Assembly: GCA_937958365.1 (NCBI GenBank) | Contig: CALFEW010000303.1 | Span: 1 to 9,868 of the forward strand | Source of the DNA: an uncultured Chloroflexota bacterium | GTDB taxonomy: Bacteria > Chloroflexota > Anaerolineae > Promineifilales > Promineifilaceae | DNA length: 9,868 nt | Direction: 5' to 3' | Shown: one piece after another, positions 8,501 through 9,868 of the stretch | Numbering within the stretch: position 1 is the stretch's first letter | Layout: every line of letters starts with the position of its first letter | Made by a program: the position numbers and the translations under genes | The notes under the pieces: model-generated | What the model saw: the letters and a program-made list of their open reading frames with translations, nothing else | The model's database searches: none | Told to the model about the DNA's origin: nothing

Positions 8501-9045
8501 GTCAGTTTTTTGCGTTCCTCATCATCAATCTGCTTGATCATGTTGAGGAAATGCTCGGTCGTAATATCTTGCGGCGCTTGAATGATGGATTCCTGGCTGT
8601 CGGAGTCTACTAACCAGGCCGGCAGGTCATCGGTTTTGGCGCGTTGTTCCGGGGTCAGGTCAGACAGGCGCGGCAGTTTGCCGGTATCGGTTTTAGGGCT
8701 TTGCGGCTCCGAACTATCTGTAACCTGCCCGGCCTTGAGCCAATCCATCACGTTATCGGCGTTGAGTTCGCCAGTTTGCCCCGGTTTTCGTGTCGGCAGC
8801 GAGAACATCTTGGCGCTGGTGGGCAGGTCTTCTTTGGCGGCGGCTTCGCTGGGCGGCGGCGCTTCTTCCTGAACCAGGCGTGCGCCGCAATTGTCGCAGT
8901 AAAAGTTGCTGGTGGGATTGGGAGTCTGGCAGCGGGGGCAGAGCAGGCGCGTGTTTTTGGGCAGGCGCGCGCCGCAATTGCTGCAAAATTTCCCTCCGGG
9001 CGGATTGGGTGTATTACATTCCTGGCAAATGGTCGTTATGGTCAT
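5560..9045 (-). CDS. Double zinc-ribbon membrane scaffold with ~19 DWL-type motifs
   Basis: 1161-aa protein. Two zinc ribbons open it: C7-x2-C10-x10-C21-x2-C24 and C36-x2-C39-x10-C50-x2-C53, both ending in CGARL. Residues about 60-870 are acidic, low in complexity and probably disordered. They carry about 19 short motifs of the form (L/V/I)-P-D-W-(L/I)-x-(E/D), from D101-W102-L103 to D806-W807-I808, often followed by L-x-P and a small Asp/Thr box. An acidic run near 388-402 (EDEDEDDEEEE) interrupts them. A TM helix at about 899-921, a roughly 210-residue domain, a second TM (about 1130-1150) and a basic tail (TTRKK) follow. The inferred topology is zinc ribbons and motif array in the cytoplasm, with the domain between the TMs outside. 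That domain starts PVLVAFEYTPALAGE, contains NCIGNPEFIC (possible disulfide) and looks alpha/beta. It overlaps the upstream gene by ATGA. A scaffold binding a DWL-recognising partner is inferred. Confidence 0.9.
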   Translation of the reverse strand: MTITTICQECNTPNPPGGKFCSNCGARLPKNTRLLCPRCQTPNPTSNFYCDNCGARLVQEEAPPPSEAAAKEDLPTSAKMFSLPTRKPGQTGELNADNVMDWLKAGQVTDSSEPQSPKTDTGKLPRLSDLTPEQRAKTDDLPAWLVDSDSQESIIQAPQDITTEHFLNMIKQIDDEERKKLTGMLSDPALTGKGGKLPDWLQEFTRSAEEKPAPPTPTPVPPRAKPSAPPQKAEEADDLDWLSELGPLDTDVLAQPIETLTSGPARGQKSGDLPDWLDELEPPNTEMLSRPSTLPDVPSVDAILSGQDVPDWLTGGDVLEEETSGTDRLSLPATRLPADAAFEPEEDYPNWLVSPPDTSELELPHRPQPIEEFSAASQKSVTDWLTGFDEDEDEDDEEEESAEDTWDDLPEATAVPLLADDKARKSLTDWLTQLDAGASQPAESFDESELVEASLSDWFGDSAEMATAVAASPTLDDEEDLDDWLITEEPDTAEQNRRTGKTGPLPDWLDELEPTDTLPAEAQQSFVSGMLDDLLGPAIAAEAFADEQPAAEEPLPFEEVEEISSGLHTMDLDEEPDWLSELAAFDPNDLVERENLADQESWLTQETAVSHALPDIEETFAGSFDFAELPDAGQMDQAVPDEEWGSLDDILAESDDAGELADWLEQLAVPAAASLESPSLPSTEESAETLISTGDLPEWIASMRPEDTDKLGSQSSLLPSVLPNTEDDLYAIAGDLADADLPDWLQDTAVSAPDKTAVTLASAELPVWVDTESDLGEPSSELASILAGLPPALPPEEMLQKAEIPDWIQDLKPTELTGRPSFSTDFKLQTTGPLAGMPGVVKVEPIVAMPRTVDPIVQFTVTPEQQQQARLLRQLVQEEQQPAQVDVGSSKATGRRGLRFLLACLLLAALVLALFMPNLLIGSQPMPVPPAAAALHTAVNAAAGQPVLVAFEYTPALAGELNHEARLLLSQLQDNGSQILITSQSAAGTAVAATLTESLAEPPIAIGMLAGEAIGLRQLGNCIGNPEFICSTLQGRGLSSETQTALQNVGLIVVLTGEQTNLINWIEQVGSATDTPLVAGVTQSLSPVAAPYYASGQLQGHLDGLPATIALANNVGSSADMTQAQSQYNAQSLVQLAAALLLVVGALMMATTRKKSSAQGQ
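6622..8750 (-). repeat. Degenerate repeats encoding the DWL motif array
   Basis: Within the scaffold gene, short near-repeats recur at irregular spacing of about 20-70 codons. On the plus strand the core is CAGCCAATCnGGCAG, the complement of codons for LPDWL. Two copies with extended similarity (around 7514-7530 and 8211-8227) both read TTCATCCAGCCAATC. Most copies have diverged outside the core, so this looks like old internal duplication kept by selection on the motif. Confidence 0.7.
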
Positions 9046-9677
9046 TTGTTATACGGTCTTTCCAGACCTAGCAAAAGGCGCACACTCAGGGTAATGGCGC
9101 CTAAAGCGACGCCAATCAAGATGCCTCTCATGCCCGAAGTGACGATGACGTTTTGAATGAAATCGCGCATTTGTTGCAGCCCGCTGCTGATGCTTTGGGG
9201 CAGGAAAGGGCTGGCGATCAGGGCGTTGCTGAGGAGGATGAGGACGGCCGTTACCAGAAACAACCCCGCCCATATCGTCCGCTGCCGCTGCAACAGGCGA
9301 ATCCCCGACAGCAGCAAGAAAAACGCCAACAGCGAAGCCAACGCCGCTTCCAACGGAGCCTGAACCCAGTTAAATACCAGGGCCATACTATTGTTCGTGA
9401 CGCCCAAAACGTCGGTCAGGCCCAGACCGCCCACAATCAGCATGCTCAGGACCAGAATGGAACTGTATACGTTTTGGCCGTCCACAGGCTGGCGGCCCAT
9501 GCGCTGCGCATGAACGCTGAACAGGTTTATCGCGCCCAATAACAAGGCAATCGCCGCCAGGAAACTGGCCCATTCCAATATTAAGCTGCTGATTTCAGGG
9601 ATAGAAAACAGCAAACTGATCAGAGTCAGAACCCCGAATAGAATGGCGATGGTAAGCGGAAGACCTCGTTTAAACAT
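9042..9677 (-). CDS. Polytopic membrane protein, about 6 TM segments
   Basis: 211-aa integral membrane protein of unknown function. Hydrophobic segments are at about residues 5-25, 30-52, 73-92, 106-126, 132-152 and 183-204. A polar loop (SVHAQRMGRQPVDGQNVYS) separates the second and third. A segment GLQQMRDFIQNVIVTSG precedes the last helix and is probably amphipathic. ATG 9677 is chosen because the protein then opens MFKRG, a basic residue pair before the first helix. A TTG at 9719 would add 14 unrelated residues and overlap the preceding gene. No clear Shine-Dalgarno is visible. The stop overlaps the start of the zinc-ribbon gene (ATGA), implying coupled translation and a shared complex. 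No family is recognised. Confidence 0.82.
   Translation of the reverse strand: MFKRGLPLTIAILFGVLTLISLLFSIPEISSLILEWASFLAAIALLLGAINLFSVHAQRMGRQPVDGQNVYSSILVLSMLIVGGLGLTDVLGVTNNSMALVFNWVQAPLEAALASLLAFFLLLSGIRLLQRQRTIWAGLFLVTAVLILLSNALIASPFLPQSISSGLQQMRDFIQNVIVTSGMRGILIGVALGAITLSVRLLLGLERPYNK
9055..9068 (-). other. Small hairpin just before an ATGA overlap
   Basis: GGTCT-GGAA-AGACC on the minus strand is a perfect 5-bp stem with a GGAA loop. It ends about 10 nt before the ATG of the zinc-ribbon gene and lies inside the 3' end of the 211-aa gene. It might modulate coupled initiation, or may be chance. Confidence 0.3.
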
Positions 9678-9705
9678 AATAAATGAGCAGTGGCGCCGGG
9701 CCGGT

Positions 9706-9868
9706 TCAACCGACCACAAGGCTATAAATAGCCAGACCCAGAATAGTCAGGCTGATGACAATGCGCAAAATATCTTGAACTTGCAGGCTGGCTACCTGAT
9801 AGGGTTTGCCCTGCAAATAGGCCGGGGCAGCCAGAAGCTCTTCGCCAATGAGTACGTTGTCGGTAACG
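9706..9868 (-). CDS. C-terminal fragment of a single-pass membrane protein (5' end outside window)
   Basis: An open frame of 53 codons enters from the right edge and ends at TGA 9708-9706. Visible sequence: a polar part containing DNVLIGEELLAAPAYLQG, then a hydrophobic helix RIVISLTILGLAIYSLVVG that forms the extreme C-terminus with no basic tail. This suggests a C-terminal membrane anchor. The family cannot be named from this fragment. It lies 28 nt upstream of ATG 9677 in the same direction and is likely an earlier cistron of the operon. Confidence 0.7.
   Translation of the reverse strand, partial: VTDNVLIGEELLAAPAYLQGKPYQVASLQVQDILRIVISLTILGLAIYSLVVG

Larger units (their letters stand above)
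128..9251. repeat. Dispersed highly iterated palindrome ACGGCCGT (18 copies)
   Basis: Exact copies start at 128, 303, 1079, 1383, 2007, 2846, 3258, 3412, 5051, 6074, 6230, 6773, 6797, 7220, 7640, 7802, 8172 and 9244. Five extend to the 10-mer AACGGCCGTT (1382, 5050, 6772, 7639, 7801). Seventeen lie in coding sequence, in more than one reading frame (read as T-A-V, R-P or G-R); one lies in the terminator hairpin. With independent bases at about 55% GC, roughly 0.2-0.3 copies would be expected. Counts were made by eye and could be off by one or two. Confidence 0.85.

Noticed and set aside
6622..8750. CRISPR-like array suggested by recurring CAGCCAATC cores
   Set aside because: Spacing is irregular, the repeats are degenerate and in frame with one long protein; they encode the DWL motifs.
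9678..9719. TTG start extending the 211-aa membrane protein by 14 residues
   Set aside because: The extension overlaps the upstream gene, is not hydrophobic and has no Shine-Dalgarno; ATG 9677 gives a normal membrane-protein N-terminus.

Overview
The window looks like a piece of a Chloroflexota chromosome, probably Anaerolineae or a related class. This is inferred from several traits: a Pro/Thr-rich linker with the PTNTPTPPP signature common in that phylum, a stand-alone MutL/GlmL-type ATPase, a zinc-ribbon membrane protein with acidic repeats, and a REC-first hybrid kinase. GC content looks mid-50s by eye. No rRNA, tRNA, transposase, CRISPR array or phage gene was seen.

Every gene I can support lies on the minus strand, so transcription runs from high to low coordinates. 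In that order: (1) the C-terminal tail of a single-pass membrane protein (9868-9706); (2) a 211-aa polytopic membrane protein (9677-9042); (3) a 1161-aa protein with two N-terminal zinc ribbons, about 19 short D-W-L type motifs in a long acidic region, and a C-terminal TM / outside domain / TM module (9045-5560); (4) a 215-aa polytopic membrane protein (5549-4902); (5) a 571-aa MutL/GlmL-like ASKHA-fold protein (4905-3190); (6) a 354-aa soluble protein with a probable barrel-sandwich N-terminus and a KOW-like C-terminus (3184-2120); (7) a 196-aa surface protein with an N-terminal membrane anchor and an LPDTG sorting-type C-terminus (2080-1490). Genes 2/3 and 4/5 overlap as ATGA; the others are 5 to 39 nt apart. 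They therefore read as one operon whose promoter lies beyond the right edge. A hairpin followed by a U-rich run at about 1391-1356 is a good candidate terminator.

After a 285-nt gap with this terminator and an extended -10 promoter, a separate unit begins: a response-regulator/histidine-kinase hybrid (1204 to the left edge). It leaves the window just as a second receiver domain appears to start.

Two points stand out. First, the operon couples an orphan MutL-type ATPase (no cobalamin mutase gene in view) to a membrane scaffold carrying an array of DWL linear motifs. This looks like an undescribed envelope-associated complex, but its function cannot be read from the sequence. Second, the 8-bp palindrome ACGGCCGT occurs 18 times in 9.9 kb against well under one expected, which resembles the HIP1 palindrome of cyanobacteria.
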